64,000 bases of DNA, taken from contig NZ_JBBAYI010000001.1 of NCBI RefSeq assembly GCF_037153985.1, forward strand, positions 806,001 through 870,000, given 5' to 3'. A model generated the notes under the pieces. The model searched no databases. It saw only the letters and a program-made list of their open reading frames with translations, and was not told the DNA's origin. This document shows, in pieces, positions 34,383 to 42,832 of the stretch (positions within the stretch are counted from its first letter, which is position 1; each line of letters opens with the position of its first letter). Position numbers and translations under genes: made by a program. This DNA is from Emticicia sp037153985 (lineage in GTDB: Bacteria; Bacteroidota; Bacteroidia; Cytophagales; Spirosomataceae).

Positions 34383-36254
34383 TTAGCATCCACACGGGAA
34401 TTTCATGCTCATTGCCTTGCTTTTATTAACCATTTTCTGCCATGCTACTGGCTTGGGAATAAACACCACACGCCCAGCTCCTGGAAATACTGTCTGCTGA
34501 GTCGGCTCTCCTATTTTACTCACAATTTGCTGGTACATACGTTCAGGAATCAAGTCAATACATAAATTTATACCTGCGAAATCGTTATACTGAAAATACC
34601 TGATGAAATACGCAAGCTGCTGGTCAGAAAAATCGTTTATTATTACCGACGCCTTACGCCAATCATCCGAATCAGGAACCAATATATTGCCTATACCTAT
34701 GTTGGTAAAACCTTTAATTGCTGATGGATGAATATGGCTATAATACCCGCCAATTACTTTTTTATGATGAAACCTTCTGAGTGCATATATATTGCAAGTT
34801 TTTTCAAAAACAGGGCAAAGATTTTCTTTTAGACCCGTACCGTCACCTCCTACAATACAAAAAGGGAAATCAAGAACGGCCTCTCCTTCCTGCTTTTCGA
34901 CGTAAGACATATAATTAAAAAAGTTACTATCTATTTTATAAGGTGCTTTACTGTACCGATAGCCGTATACAACAGATACTTCTAATAGTAATAATATACT
35001 CAGAATAGCTACTATAATTTTTCGGCTTTTTATTTTCGGCCATTCAATTGGCAGGAAAAAGCAACAAAATATGACAGGTAGTATCGATGTAAACCTCGAA
35101 GGCACACGATTGAATGTTCCCCACGGAAAAATTTTTAATGTAGGTACTTTATTCGGATGGTAAAAAGTTGAGATTACGAGTAAGATACTCAGCGGCAAAA
35201 AAACCAGCCAATACTTTTTACGATTATAAAAGTATCCTATACTCCCTATCAACAAACAAAACCAACCCGGGCTTCCCGACCCTAATCCCTCAGGCATATC
35301 TTTTAATACAGCTATTAAAGGGTTTTCTATTGCATTAAAAAAAGGTAAATATGGAAATAACATCCGTAAAGGATGGCTCCACATGTGAGGCGACTCCGCA
35401 TTATTAAAATGTAATGTTTGTGCCTCTTTGTAAATCTGCCATACAATTGGCAAGTATAAGTACAATAGCAATAACGACGGTAATCCCAAACATATATAAT
35501 ATACGGGTTTGCGAACAAAGTCGGTTTTCCAGCTACTTATGTACGACAAAATCTGGTTTTCCTTGTTAAGGTATCGTTTCAGCATTACCCCACAGGCAAT
35601 AATCAAACTCAGTACGAAACTCGTCAGCGCAAAGCCACAAACGTAGCCCAAATTCATGCCAAGTGCGGCAATAAGTAAAAACGCCTTTAAAAACACCCAT
35701 TTGAGCGATATGTTTTCTTTCAGAATAATCCTTTTGAATAAAATAAAATCTGAAAATATGCTCAGTATTGTCCAGTGAATTGTACTATGGTTAAAGTGGT
35801 GCGGATACTTGTTAAGCGCATAGAAATTTAAAAAAGTAACCACAAAGCCTGAAAAAAATGCTTTTCTAGCTCCAAACTCTCTCTTCAATAAAAGATATGT
35901 GCCTAAAAAGGAAATAATCAGACTTAATACATAATAATAATTCAGCCAAGCGCCATGCCCTTTTAACTTGTAAAAAAAAGCAAACCAGTAATTACTTTCG
36001 AGCGACCAGTCAGAAAACGCCTGAGTGGTGCCAAACGGATAAAAAGTCTGGTTCTGATTCAGGGCAACCTGTGGGACAATATCAAAATGAATGTTCTCTG
36101 ACAAAAAATAGCCTACGTATTCCCATTCATCGGTATCTCCACCTCCGGTTAGCGGCAAACTAAAGTTTCTGATAAAGCATATTCCATAAATAATAGGCAA
36201 TACAATACAGATAATGATAAAAAGTTGATTTTGCCTCGATGCTCGAAAGTTCAT
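34383..36254 (-). CDS. Polytopic membrane protein, possible GT-C glycosyltransferase
   Basis: 623 aa from ATG 36254; an in-frame extension to 36299 is possible but adds a hydrophilic tail. About 11-12 membrane helices occupy residues 10-430, followed by a soluble, probably periplasmic, domain (about 440-620). After helix 1 comes GGGDTDEWEYVGYF, an acidic D/E pair in the first extracytoplasmic loop as in lipid-linked-sugar GT-C enzymes. The soluble domain has AVLDFPFCIVGGDGTG. I do not recognise a named family; the GT-C reading rests on topology and the D/E pair. The nearby ketoisomerase gives weak support for glycan synthesis. Confidence 0.65.
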   Translation of the reverse strand: MNFRASRQNQLFIIICIVLPIIYGICFIRNFSLPLTGGGDTDEWEYVGYFLSENIHFDIVPQVALNQNQTFYPFGTTQAFSDWSLESNYWFAFFYKLKGHGAWLNYYYVLSLIISFLGTYLLLKREFGARKAFFSGFVVTFLNFYALNKYPHHFNHSTIHWTILSIFSDFILFKRIILKENISLKWVFLKAFLLIAALGMNLGYVCGFALTSFVLSLIIACGVMLKRYLNKENQILSYISSWKTDFVRKPVYYICLGLPSLLLLYLYLPIVWQIYKEAQTLHFNNAESPHMWSHPLRMLFPYLPFFNAIENPLIAVLKDMPEGLGSGSPGWFCLLIGSIGYFYNRKKYWLVFLPLSILLVISTFYHPNKVPTLKIFPWGTFNRVPSRFTSILPVIFCCFFLPIEWPKIKSRKIIVAILSILLLLEVSVVYGYRYSKAPYKIDSNFFNYMSYVEKQEGEAVLDFPFCIVGGDGTGLKENLCPVFEKTCNIYALRRFHHKKVIGGYYSHIHPSAIKGFTNIGIGNILVPDSDDWRKASVIINDFSDQQLAYFIRYFQYNDFAGINLCIDLIPERMYQQIVSKIGEPTQQTVFPGAGRVVFIPKPVAWQKMVNKSKAMSMKFPCGC

Positions 36255-36373
36255 TGCGTATTTTCTACATAAGAAGAAATGATACTGCAAATTTATCAAT
36301 TTTTATCAGAACCTCTCGAATTTTACTGATTGACAGCCTACTGCCTGAAAAGGTTGTAATACCAGATTTTTTT

Positions 36374-36838
36374 TTACAACAATGGAATAGGGCGTACAGT
36401 ACGTTCTTCTAACGAAATAAAAGTTTCAGTCCGTTGGATTCCCTGCACTTTCTGCACCTTATCGTGTAACACCTCTCTAAGATGTGAGGTGTCACGGCAC
36501 ACAATTTTAGCAAAGATGCTGTACATTCCTGTGGTATAATTGATGCTTACAACTTCAGGTATTTTTTCCAGTTGGTCGGCTACTTCATCATAGAGTGAGC
36601 TTTTGTCCAGATAAATACCAATAAAAGCACTGATGTCCCACCCAAGTTTAATAGGGTCAATAATTAATTGAGAACCTTTTACAATGCCCATCTGTTCCAT
36701 TTTAGCCATTCGGACGTGCACTGTCCCACCTGAAACAAAGATTTTTTCGCCAATTGCAGTATAAGGCATCTTAGCATCTTGCAATAGTAGTGACAAAATT
36801 TTCAAATCTGTTTTGTCAATTTCTAAATTTTTATCCAT
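36374..36838 (-). CDS. Lrp/AsnC family transcriptional regulator
   Basis: 154 aa, cytoplasmic DNA-binding protein. The N-terminal AsnC-type winged helix (about 6-65) reads DKTDLKILSLLLQDAKMPYTAIGEKIFVSGGTVHVRMAKM, the C-terminal RAM/ACT-like ligand domain (about 70-154) binds amino acids and forms octamers. Normal family length. Its start faces the tRNA-like RNA gene across about 110 bases of very AT-rich DNA that could hold its own operator, as Lrp proteins usually autoregulate. Target genes unknown; the divergent RNA gene and the DUF819 transporter are obvious candidates. Confidence 0.93.
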   Translation of the reverse strand: MDKNLEIDKTDLKILSLLLQDAKMPYTAIGEKIFVSGGTVHVRMAKMEQMGIVKGSQLIIDPIKLGWDISAFIGIYLDKSSLYDEVADQLEKIPEVVSINYTTGMYSIFAKIVCRDTSHLREVLHDKVQKVQGIQRTETFISLEERTVRPIPLL

Positions 36839-36924
36839 TCCAGAATATATTTTTTACGAATTTATCAATAAAAATAGCTATAATTTAAAATTTATTCAAA
36901 TTTTAAATTATTTTTATATAAAAT

Positions 36925-36956
36925 TTGCAATTTAAAGTATTTATGTATTAACTTTG
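36925..36956 (+). promoter_or_regulatory. Promoter of the tRNA-like RNA gene
   Basis: TTG (36925-36927), 21-base spacer, TAACTTTG (36949-36956), a full match to the Bacteroidota -7 element at accepted spacing. Transcription should begin near 36962, at the base of a leader hairpin. The surrounding intergenic stretch 36839-37383 carries no protein gene that I can support. Confidence 0.65.
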
Positions 36957-36992
36957 CATTGTCAAGAGAGACGAAATACCTGCTTGACAATG
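36957..36992 (+). ncRNA. 5' leader hairpin of the tRNA-like RNA
   Basis: Perfect 10-bp stem CATTGTCAAG / CTTGACAATG (36957-36966 with 36983-36992) with a 16-nt loop, ending 4 bases before the tRNA-like body. If transcription starts near 36962 at least the inner 5-6 bp would form in the RNA. It may be a processing signal for RNase P or a stability element. Confidence 0.5.
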
Positions 36993-36996
36993 ATAA

Positions 36997-37158
36997 TGTA
37001 AGGTGATGAAATTGGCAGCCATGCCCTCCTGTCTCGGGGGTGGTGAGTATAGGATAAACGCAGCATAAAGCCGGACAATTTTAGTCGACTGGGATTGACC
37101 ACCAAAATTTGTACTGTGGCTAACTACACCGTGGGCGGTTCGAGTCCCCCTCTTACAG
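36997..37158 (+). ncRNA. tRNA-like RNA with ~93-nt structured variable region, anticodon GUC
   Basis: The ends fold as a tRNA. Acceptor: TGTAAGG (36997-37003) with TCTTACA (37151-37157), 7 of 7 pairs including one G-U; next base G is the discriminator. D stem ATG/CAT around loop AAATTGGCAG, as in tRNA-Leu. Anticodon stem CCCTC/GGGGG with loop CTGTCTC (37029-37035), anticodon GUC (Asp). T loop TTCGAGT (37139-37145) with a 4-of-5 stem (one C-C). Between anticodon and T arms lie 93 nt (37041-37133) that fold back: GGTG-AGT with ACT-A-CACC, CGCAG with CTGTG, ACAA-TTTT with AAAAT-TTGT. Asp identity bases G34 U35 C36, C38, G73 and G2-C71 are present; A10 and U37 are not normal. CCA is not encoded. 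Not a standard tRNA or tmRNA. Confidence 0.6.
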
Positions 37159-37162
37159 CGTG

Positions 37163-37207
37163 AAGTATGAAAGATTTATGAATAAATTTCTTTCATACTT
37201 TTTTTTT
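37163..37207 (+). terminator. Intrinsic terminator of the tRNA-like RNA
   Basis: Perfect 11-bp stem AAGTATGAAAG / CTTTCATACTT (37163-37173 with 37190-37200), then T's to 37207. It starts 4 bases after the discriminator base, so the primary transcript is about 240 nt and needs 3' trimming if it is to be tRNA-like. Confidence 0.85.
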
Positions 37208-37269
37208 AAGTATGTTTGCTTAACAAAAACATTATTTGGTTTTTAGTTTGTTGATGAAGTGTAATTGCG

Positions 37270-37307
37270 ACACGCAGTTCCGAATTGAGGATTGCGTGTT
37301 TTTTATT
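37270..37307 (+). terminator. Second intrinsic terminator upstream of the DUF819 gene
   Basis: Stem ACACGCA / TGCGTGT (37270-37276 with 37293-37299) extended by G-U pairs, then TTTTTTATTT. It is either a tandem back-up terminator or ends a second short transcript or leader before the transporter at 37384. Confidence 0.7.
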
Positions 37308-37383
37308 TCACCTTATTTAGCTATTTTGGCACTCAGCAAATAAACATTTTTTAACCTATTCATTAGCGAATATTCCTCTTAGA

Positions 37384-38622
37384 ATGAACCCTACTACCCC
37401 TTTATTAAAAAACGATGCCGTAGTGCTTGGTGTTTTGCTTGGCACGCTTGCCTTGATATTTTATTCAACGAAAACAAAACTGTTTGAAAAAATTTATAAA
37501 ATTATTCCACCGATTCTGCTTTGTTTTTTTATTCCGGGTTTATTCAGTTCGTTTAATGTGATTTCGGCCGAAACTTCTCAGCTCGACGAAATAGCCTCAC
37601 GTTTTCTTCTTCCTACCTGTCTGGTATTTTTTACGTTGGGTATCGACTTTAAGGCGATAAAACGGCTTGGGGGTAAAGCATTATTTGTGTTTTTTATTGG
37701 AGCATTGGGTGTTATGGTTGGTGGGCCTTTAGGATTATGGGTTGGCAAAATAATAGACCCTTCGTTTCTCAATAAAAATGGTGAAGAAGTGTGGCGAGGT
37801 TTAGCAACAATTGCCGGAAGCTGGACGGGTGGCAATGCCAACCAATTGGCCTTAAAAGAAATATTCAAACCAGCCTCCAACGTTTTTGCTCAAACCAGTG
37901 TCATAGATGTGTTATTTGCCGAATTGTGGTTAGGTATGCTACTTTATTTTGTTAGCAAAGCCCCAATAATTGACAAAAAAATGAATGCCGATGCCTCGGT
38001 TATTGATGAAATAAAAGAACGCATAGCAGCAGGAAGCTCTGTACAGAAAAACCCCGATTATCAGGAATTAATAATTTTGCTTGCTGTTGGTTTTGGTATT
38101 ACGGGCGTATCTCATTTTGTGGCTGATATAATTGCCCCGTTTGTTGGCGAAAATTATCCGGCACTAAAAGCATACAGCCTCGACTCAAAATCATTCTGGA
38201 TTGTAACGTTAGCATCGCTTTCAGGGCTTTTACTTTCGACCACTAAAGCCCGAAAACTCGACAACTGGGGAGCTACCAAATTTGGTACATTGTTTCTGTA
38301 TATAATTATAGCTACCATTGGTATGCAGTTGCATATCTTTGATGCATTCAAGAATCCGACTTTGTTTTTAGTAGGGCTTATCTGGATTCTTACGCATGCT
38401 ATCTTTACGCTTCTGGCTGCACGTATAGTCAGAGCTCCGTTTTTCTTTACGGCTGTGGGGTCTCAGGCTAATGTAGGAGGTGTAGCGTCAGCGTCAGTTA
38501 TTGCGGCTGCATTTCATCCTTCTTTGGCTCCTATCGGAGTATTATTGGCTATTTTAGGTAATGCCATCGGAACCTATTGTGGGTATATAACCGGCTTAAT
38601 TATGCAGTGGATTTCAAATTAG
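37384..38622 (+). CDS. DUF819 family membrane transporter (YjcL-like)
   Basis: 412 aa integral membrane protein with about 12 helices and no soluble domain. Matches PF05684: FLLPTCLVFFTLGIDFKAIKRLGGKAL (about 73-99), GSWTGGNANQLALKE, and GSQANVGGVASASVIAAAFHPSLAPIGVLLAILGNAIGTYCG near the end. The two GSxTGGNAN / GSQANVGG-type re-entrant loops resemble those of bile-acid/glutamate symporter-like folds, so it is probably a secondary transporter. The substrate of the family is not established. It lies downstream of the tRNA-like RNA and its tandem terminators, with which it may or may not be linked. Confidence 0.88.
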   Translation: MNPTTPLLKNDAVVLGVLLGTLALIFYSTKTKLFEKIYKIIPPILLCFFIPGLFSSFNVISAETSQLDEIASRFLLPTCLVFFTLGIDFKAIKRLGGKALFVFFIGALGVMVGGPLGLWVGKIIDPSFLNKNGEEVWRGLATIAGSWTGGNANQLALKEIFKPASNVFAQTSVIDVLFAELWLGMLLYFVSKAPIIDKKMNADASVIDEIKERIAAGSSVQKNPDYQELIILLAVGFGITGVSHFVADIIAPFVGENYPALKAYSLDSKSFWIVTLASLSGLLLSTTKARKLDNWGATKFGTLFLYIIIATIGMQLHIFDAFKNPTLFLVGLIWILTHAIFTLLAARIVRAPFFFTAVGSQANVGGVASASVIAAAFHPSLAPIGVLLAILGNAIGTYCGYITGLIMQWISN

Positions 38623-38672
38623 GCATTGTTTTTGTCGTTGGTATGACATACGAAGTCTATTACTTGAGTTGA

Positions 38673-40148
38673 ATGCGAATTTTTGTTGTCATATTATTAT
38701 GCCTTACTCTAAGAACTGTTTTCGCACAGGAAAAACAGTTTCAGAATAAATTTATTTATCAGTTTGAAGTGGGCGGGTATTTTTCACTTACAAATAAGTT
38801 ACCTTTCTGGCAAGCCAGTAATCAATACGGTAGTATCCCTAAAGATTTACCTTCATTTCTTTGCCGGCAGAGTATCAGAACCAAACGTGATACACTCAAC
38901 AAATTTTTCAAACTCGATTATGGCCTTGAAGTTGTTACTATTCTTGGCAAACAGCCCCAACTATTACTGCCCGAAGCATATATATGTACCAAAATTGGCA
39001 AGTTTCAGGTATACGCTGGTAGAAAAAAAGAAATTTTCGGTATTGTTGATACTATCTTGAGTTCAGGGTCTCTTTCGTGGTCGGGTAATGCGTTACCTAT
39101 TCCGAGAGTTCAGATTGGTATTCCGAACTACATGAAATTATTCTTTAACTGGCTTAGTTTTAAAGGTACTTTTTCGCATGGCTGGTTCGGAAACCAAACC
39201 TACGCTAAAGATTACTACCTACATCAGAAATCTTTCTTTTTACGTATCGGGAAACCTGATGGAATGCTCAAACTACACGGCGGCATTGTGCATAATGTAC
39301 AGTGGGGAGGAGTACCAAAAGTAAAATTACCCGAAGGTGACGACAGGCTTTATAACGGGCGTTTTCCGGAAGACTGGTTTGTATATGCCAATGTGGTACT
39401 ACCATTTAAAAAACTTTGGGGTATGTCGCCTAAATATGAAGACTACAACAAGTTTGAGTTAGGCAACCGGTTCGGTAATCATCTGGGTACTTTAGACGCA
39501 GCCGCGGAGTTTACATTTAATAAAAGTAAACTTATGTTATATCGTCAGTTTATTTTTGAAGATGGGCAGTTGTTTGGCTTAACCAATACCGACGACGGCC
39601 TGTATGGCTTAAGTTTTTCGCCTGAAAACAAATCTGCTTTTAAAAAGATAGTTTTTGAGTACGTTTTCACAAAGAATCAAGGGCGTTATGTATCTGGCTT
39701 TGGCCGATTATTGGGTTTAAAAGATCGCCATCCGAACGAAGAAAACTTTCTTTTTAATCATCAGCAGTATCTCGACGGGTGGTCTTATAACCGCTATACC
39801 ATAGGCACTCCTTTTTTAACGCCCGAAGAAAACCTCAGGTCAGAAAAACAACTCGATAATGGTTATGTGTTTGTTAACAATAATCGTATATGGGCGTTTT
39901 ATCTGGGCTTAATGAATCAGATAGGAAGCATTAACTTTACAAATAGAGTTTCATACAGCAAAAATTTTGGTTCTTACGACCTCATTGGTAAGCCTATCAG
40001 CCCCGTCACCCAGATTTCTTATAGCGTCAATACAGTTATTCCACTAAGCCGATTAAAAGCCGACCTTAATATAAATATTGCCGTCGACCACGGAGACCTA
40101 ATCAGAGATAACTTTGGTTCTTATATTTCAGTTATAAAAAGGTGGTAA
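38673..40148 (+). CDS. Wzi-like capsule assembly outer-membrane barrel
   Basis: 491 aa. The signal peptide ends near residue 19 (TVFAQ). The mature chain alternates short aromatic-rich beta strands and ends with a C-terminal Trp (ISVIKRW), as outer-membrane barrels do. Segments such as FWQASNQYGSIP, LSSGSLSWSGNALPIPRVQIGIP, KGTFSHGWFGN, YLHQKSFFLRIGKP and GGIVHNVQWGG match the Wzi family (PF14052), which anchors capsule or exopolysaccharide at the cell surface. No other capsule genes flank it. It follows the DUF819 gene by 50 bases without a clear terminator. Confidence 0.85.
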   Translation: MRIFVVILLCLTLRTVFAQEKQFQNKFIYQFEVGGYFSLTNKLPFWQASNQYGSIPKDLPSFLCRQSIRTKRDTLNKFFKLDYGLEVVTILGKQPQLLLPEAYICTKIGKFQVYAGRKKEIFGIVDTILSSGSLSWSGNALPIPRVQIGIPNYMKLFFNWLSFKGTFSHGWFGNQTYAKDYYLHQKSFFLRIGKPDGMLKLHGGIVHNVQWGGVPKVKLPEGDDRLYNGRFPEDWFVYANVVLPFKKLWGMSPKYEDYNKFELGNRFGNHLGTLDAAAEFTFNKSKLMLYRQFIFEDGQLFGLTNTDDGLYGLSFSPENKSAFKKIVFEYVFTKNQGRYVSGFGRLLGLKDRHPNEENFLFNHQQYLDGWSYNRYTIGTPFLTPEENLRSEKQLDNGYVFVNNNRIWAFYLGLMNQIGSINFTNRVSYSKNFGSYDLIGKPISPVTQISYSVNTVIPLSRLKADLNINIAVDHGDLIRDNFGSYISVIKRW

Positions 40149-40221
40149 ATTAATGGTTCACACCTCTGTTATATGCTATAATTCGGCAGTTTTTTGTTAA
40201 GTTTAAGCAAAAACCCACTCT

Positions 40222-41082
40222 ATGAAACGAATATCCTTTTTTATTTTCTTAATTGCGTTTCCAATAAGTACTTTAGCCCAAAGCAACCGTGTACAAATTG
40301 TATTCCTCGGAGTTTTTCACATGGGTGAAAGTACCGATTATAAGCAAGGGGCAATTACAGATTTACTTTCGGCGGAGCGGCAGCAACAAATTGCAGATGT
40401 AGTTGAAACTTTAGCAAAGTACAATCCTGATAAAATCTTTGTTGAAAATACACCCGATGCACAACCTTACTGGAATAACGTTTATAAAAACTACTTGAAT
40501 GGTTTTAAACCTGCCGATTATAGTGCCGAGCATAACGAGATATATCAACTGGGCATTAAACTAGCTGCACGAGTAAATATTCCTTCGGGTGTAACCTGTA
40601 TCAATTACGTTCAACCTGACTTAATGAAAGGTCTTAAAACTGCCAGAAATAAAGTTGATACGTTGCTTAGTTTTTACACAAATGAGCTAGAGAAGAAGCG
40701 TCCTTCGTATGAAGCATATTTCAAGGCGAATCCTAGTGTAAATAAATCTTTTAAAGATTATCTGGCCCGCTATGAAACATGGAAAAACCTATCAATAAAA
40801 GACCATTTGGTATTACTTAATTCAGAAGAAAGCATCCGTGCCTTGCATTATTTCAATATAACCGGATGGATGGATACCAATACTAATGGCTATGGAGCCG
40901 AGTTTACAGCAAAGGAGTATTTCCGCAATACTAAAATATTACAGAATATACTCCTAAGTGTTAGTCCATCAGACCGCCGGCTATTGGTTATTATCGGTGG
41001 CGGACACGTTCAGGTATTGAGAGATATGCTTAAATCGCACCCATATTTTGAAGTAGTTGATGCAACTACTTTACTGAAGTAA
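40222..41082 (+). CDS. Exported DUF5694 protein
   Basis: 286 aa. The signal peptide ends near residue 19 (STLAQ). The mature protein opens with VQIVFLGVFHMGESTDY, followed by KIFVENTPD (about 75) and closes with RRLLVIIGGGHVQVLRDML (about 252-270). These His/Glu-bearing segments recall the TraB/PrgY/GumN-like fold (H-x-x-x, E, GxGH), and match DUF5694. Members are uncharacterised; some TraB-like relatives are thought to be metalloproteases. The gene overlaps the convergent NagB-like gene by 12 bases, so the two stop codons lie within each other's coding sequence. Confidence 0.82.
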   Translation: MKRISFFIFLIAFPISTLAQSNRVQIVFLGVFHMGESTDYKQGAITDLLSAERQQQIADVVETLAKYNPDKIFVENTPDAQPYWNNVYKNYLNGFKPADYSAEHNEIYQLGIKLAARVNIPSGVTCINYVQPDLMKGLKTARNKVDTLLSFYTNELEKKRPSYEAYFKANPSVNKSFKDYLARYETWKNLSIKDHLVLLNSEESIRALHYFNITGWMDTNTNGYGAEFTAKEYFRNTKILQNILLSVSPSDRRLLVIIGGGHVQVLRDMLKSHPYFEVVDATTLLK

Positions 41083-41790
41083 TGAAGCGGCTGCTTTATC
41101 GACCCAGATATGCCCGTTTTTATGCAGTTTGAAAACAGTTGCCGGAAAATTAATATTAGGCTCCTGAATAACCACTTCTTTAATTACTTCTGCTTTTTTC
41201 TCTCCGGTAGCTATCATAATCGCAGTTCCGGCTTCTAGCAAATGTTTAAGACCTATTGTAATACCCTGCGTTAACTCGGTACCTTGTTTGAAATACTTCT
41301 GCCCCGTAGTTTTGGTAATTTCGGCCAATGCTGAAACATGGCAATATAAATCAAAACTTGTACCGGGTTCGTTCAAACCAATATGCCCGTTTAAGCCTAC
41401 ACCTACCAAAATAAGGTCGGCCCCACCCTTTTCAAACAATAGTTTATCTACTCTTTCACATTCGCTTTGGAGGTCGTCGGTCATTGAGTCAAAAAAGGTA
41501 TACTGGGCAGGGTTAATGTTAAGGGGCTTCAAAAGATTTTCTTCTACAATATAACGGCAACTTCCTTCGCTGGTAGCAGGTATGCCAACCCATTCATCGA
41601 GCCCGATAAAAGTAGCCTGCGCAAAATCATTGGCCTGAGCCAACTCTACAATTTTTTTATAGGTCTGCACTGGCGTGTCGCCCGATGTAAGAATAAACGT
41701 GGCCGTAGGTTTTTCTCTGACCATATTAATAATAAACTGTGCTGTGGAAGAAGCTAGTTCTTTAGAATCCTGAAATATCTCTACTTGCAT
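41071..41790 (-). CDS. Glucosamine-6-phosphate deaminase / 6-phosphogluconolactonase family protein
   Basis: 239 aa from ATG 41790; a longer in-frame reading from 41871 lacks similarity and would overlap the neighbour. NagB/RpiA/CoA-transferase-like fold with ILTSGDTPVQTYKKIV (phosphate loop), FIGLDEWVGI (general acid/base D-E-W), and GGADLILVGVGLNGHIGLNEPGTSF with the NagB catalytic His. NagB converts GlcN6P to Fru6P plus ammonia, linking amino-sugar use to glycolysis. It is slightly shorter than E. coli NagB (266 aa), lacking part of the allosteric C terminus. The GxNEPG motif favours deaminase over lactonase. Confidence 0.85.
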   Translation of the reverse strand: MQVEIFQDSKELASSTAQFIINMVREKPTATFILTSGDTPVQTYKKIVELAQANDFAQATFIGLDEWVGIPATSEGSCRYIVEENLLKPLNINPAQYTFFDSMTDDLQSECERVDKLLFEKGGADLILVGVGLNGHIGLNEPGTSFDLYCHVSALAEITKTTGQKYFKQGTELTQGITIGLKHLLEAGTAIMIATGEKKAEVIKEVVIQEPNINFPATVFKLHKNGHIWVDKAAASLLQ

Positions 41791-41867
41791 GGTTAATGTA
41801 TTTTTTAAATAACTGATGCGAAAACTGTACTTTAACGTGCTACAAAAATATTCAAAATTACGTATAA

Positions 41868-42752
41868 TCAACGTAAACCTCCTGTATGAATTAAAACGAT
41901 TGTAGCTCCAGCTCTGATATGATTTTTTATCAGTTCATAAAAAGCAAAAAACATTTTTCCTGAATATACGTGTTCAAGCTCAACAGGATGCTTTGTTTTA
42001 AAATCATGAATGAATCTGAGCAGTTCGGATGTTTTTTTTGCGTAACCTCCATGATGATAATCCCAGAAGATTTCAAAATTTTCAGGTAAAGTGCAGTAAC
42101 CGTCTACTACAAGATTCATTATTTCTTTTTCGAGATAATGCCCGTTTTTCAACACACAAATACCCATTATTTTTGTTTGCTGACCAGCTTTTATCAATCC
42201 TGCAATTGTACCACCAGACCCCACCGGACAAAAAATATAATCAGGTTTATATCCTAATTGGCTTACAATTTCCTGATACAGTTCTTCTACCCCTGCCAAC
42301 GCAAGGGGGCTTGTGCCTCCTTCGGGTATAATATACTCATCATCGAGGCGATATAATGCCAAAAGGTTTTCTTTGTCTTTGTAGGCTTCGCGTGACACAA
42401 AGGTTAGCTTCATTCCTGCATTTGCTGCAAATTGTAATGTCAGGCTCGAATCGGGTTTAAGTTCGTCTCCCCTGATAATGCCGTGTACCTCAAAATCGGT
42501 ATATTTAGCAATTGCTGCCATGGCATAAATATGATTTGAGTGCGCCCCTCCGAAAGTGATTAGTTTGTGATAGCCTTTAACTTTTGCATCAAGCAGATTA
42601 TATTTCAGTTTCCGCCATTTATTACCAGAAAGTTCAGGATGAATCAAATCATCTCGTTTAATAAAAACTTTAAGAGCCTTTTCTTTAAATAAAGGGTCGT
42701 TCAATGGCTCTAATGGCGAGGGCAGGTTTAGTATTTTTTCAAAATCAAGCAT
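41868..42752 (-). CDS. ACC deaminase / D-cysteine desulfhydrase-like PLP enzyme
   Basis: 294 aa from ATG 42752; the in-frame extension to 42794 is not conserved-looking. Fold-type II PLP enzyme: FIKRDDLIHPELSGNKWRKLKYNL holds the PLP lysine in SGNKWRK (about residue 47-53), FGGAHSNHIYAMAA binds the cofactor phosphate region or substrate, and CPVGSGGTIAGL is the PLP phosphate loop. Family members split 1-aminocyclopropane-1-carboxylate or D-cysteine, releasing ammonia. The family cannot separate these two by sequence without structural residues. It lies 77 bases upstream of the NagB-like gene in the same direction. Confidence 0.88.
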   Translation of the reverse strand: MLDFEKILNLPSPLEPLNDPLFKEKALKVFIKRDDLIHPELSGNKWRKLKYNLLDAKVKGYHKLITFGGAHSNHIYAMAAIAKYTDFEVHGIIRGDELKPDSSLTLQFAANAGMKLTFVSREAYKDKENLLALYRLDDEYIIPEGGTSPLALAGVEELYQEIVSQLGYKPDYIFCPVGSGGTIAGLIKAGQQTKIMGICVLKNGHYLEKEIMNLVVDGYCTLPENFEIFWDYHHGGYAKKTSELLRFIHDFKTKHPVELEHVYSGKMFFAFYELIKNHIRAGATIVLIHTGGLR

Positions 42753-42807
42753 ATCTTTGTACAATGAACCTGAAGTAACAACGCATAGAGCCAATCAGGG
42801 TCTTATT

Positions 42808-42815
42808 TAGATTTG
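42808..42815 (+). promoter_or_regulatory. Predicted -7 element for the pseudouridine synthase gene
   Basis: TAGATTTG (42808-42815), full match to TAnnTTTG; no TTG at the -33 position. Start near 42821 gives a leader of about 12 nt. Confidence 0.4.
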
Positions 42816-42832
42816 TACCAAAATTACTCAGA

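Noticed and set aside
36957..37207. tmRNA or group I intron reading of the tRNA-like RNA
   Set aside because: A tmRNA lacks an anticodon arm and has a tag frame and pseudoknots of 350-400 nt; here an anticodon arm is present and no tag frame is seen. Group I introns are over 200 nt and sit in the anticodon loop.
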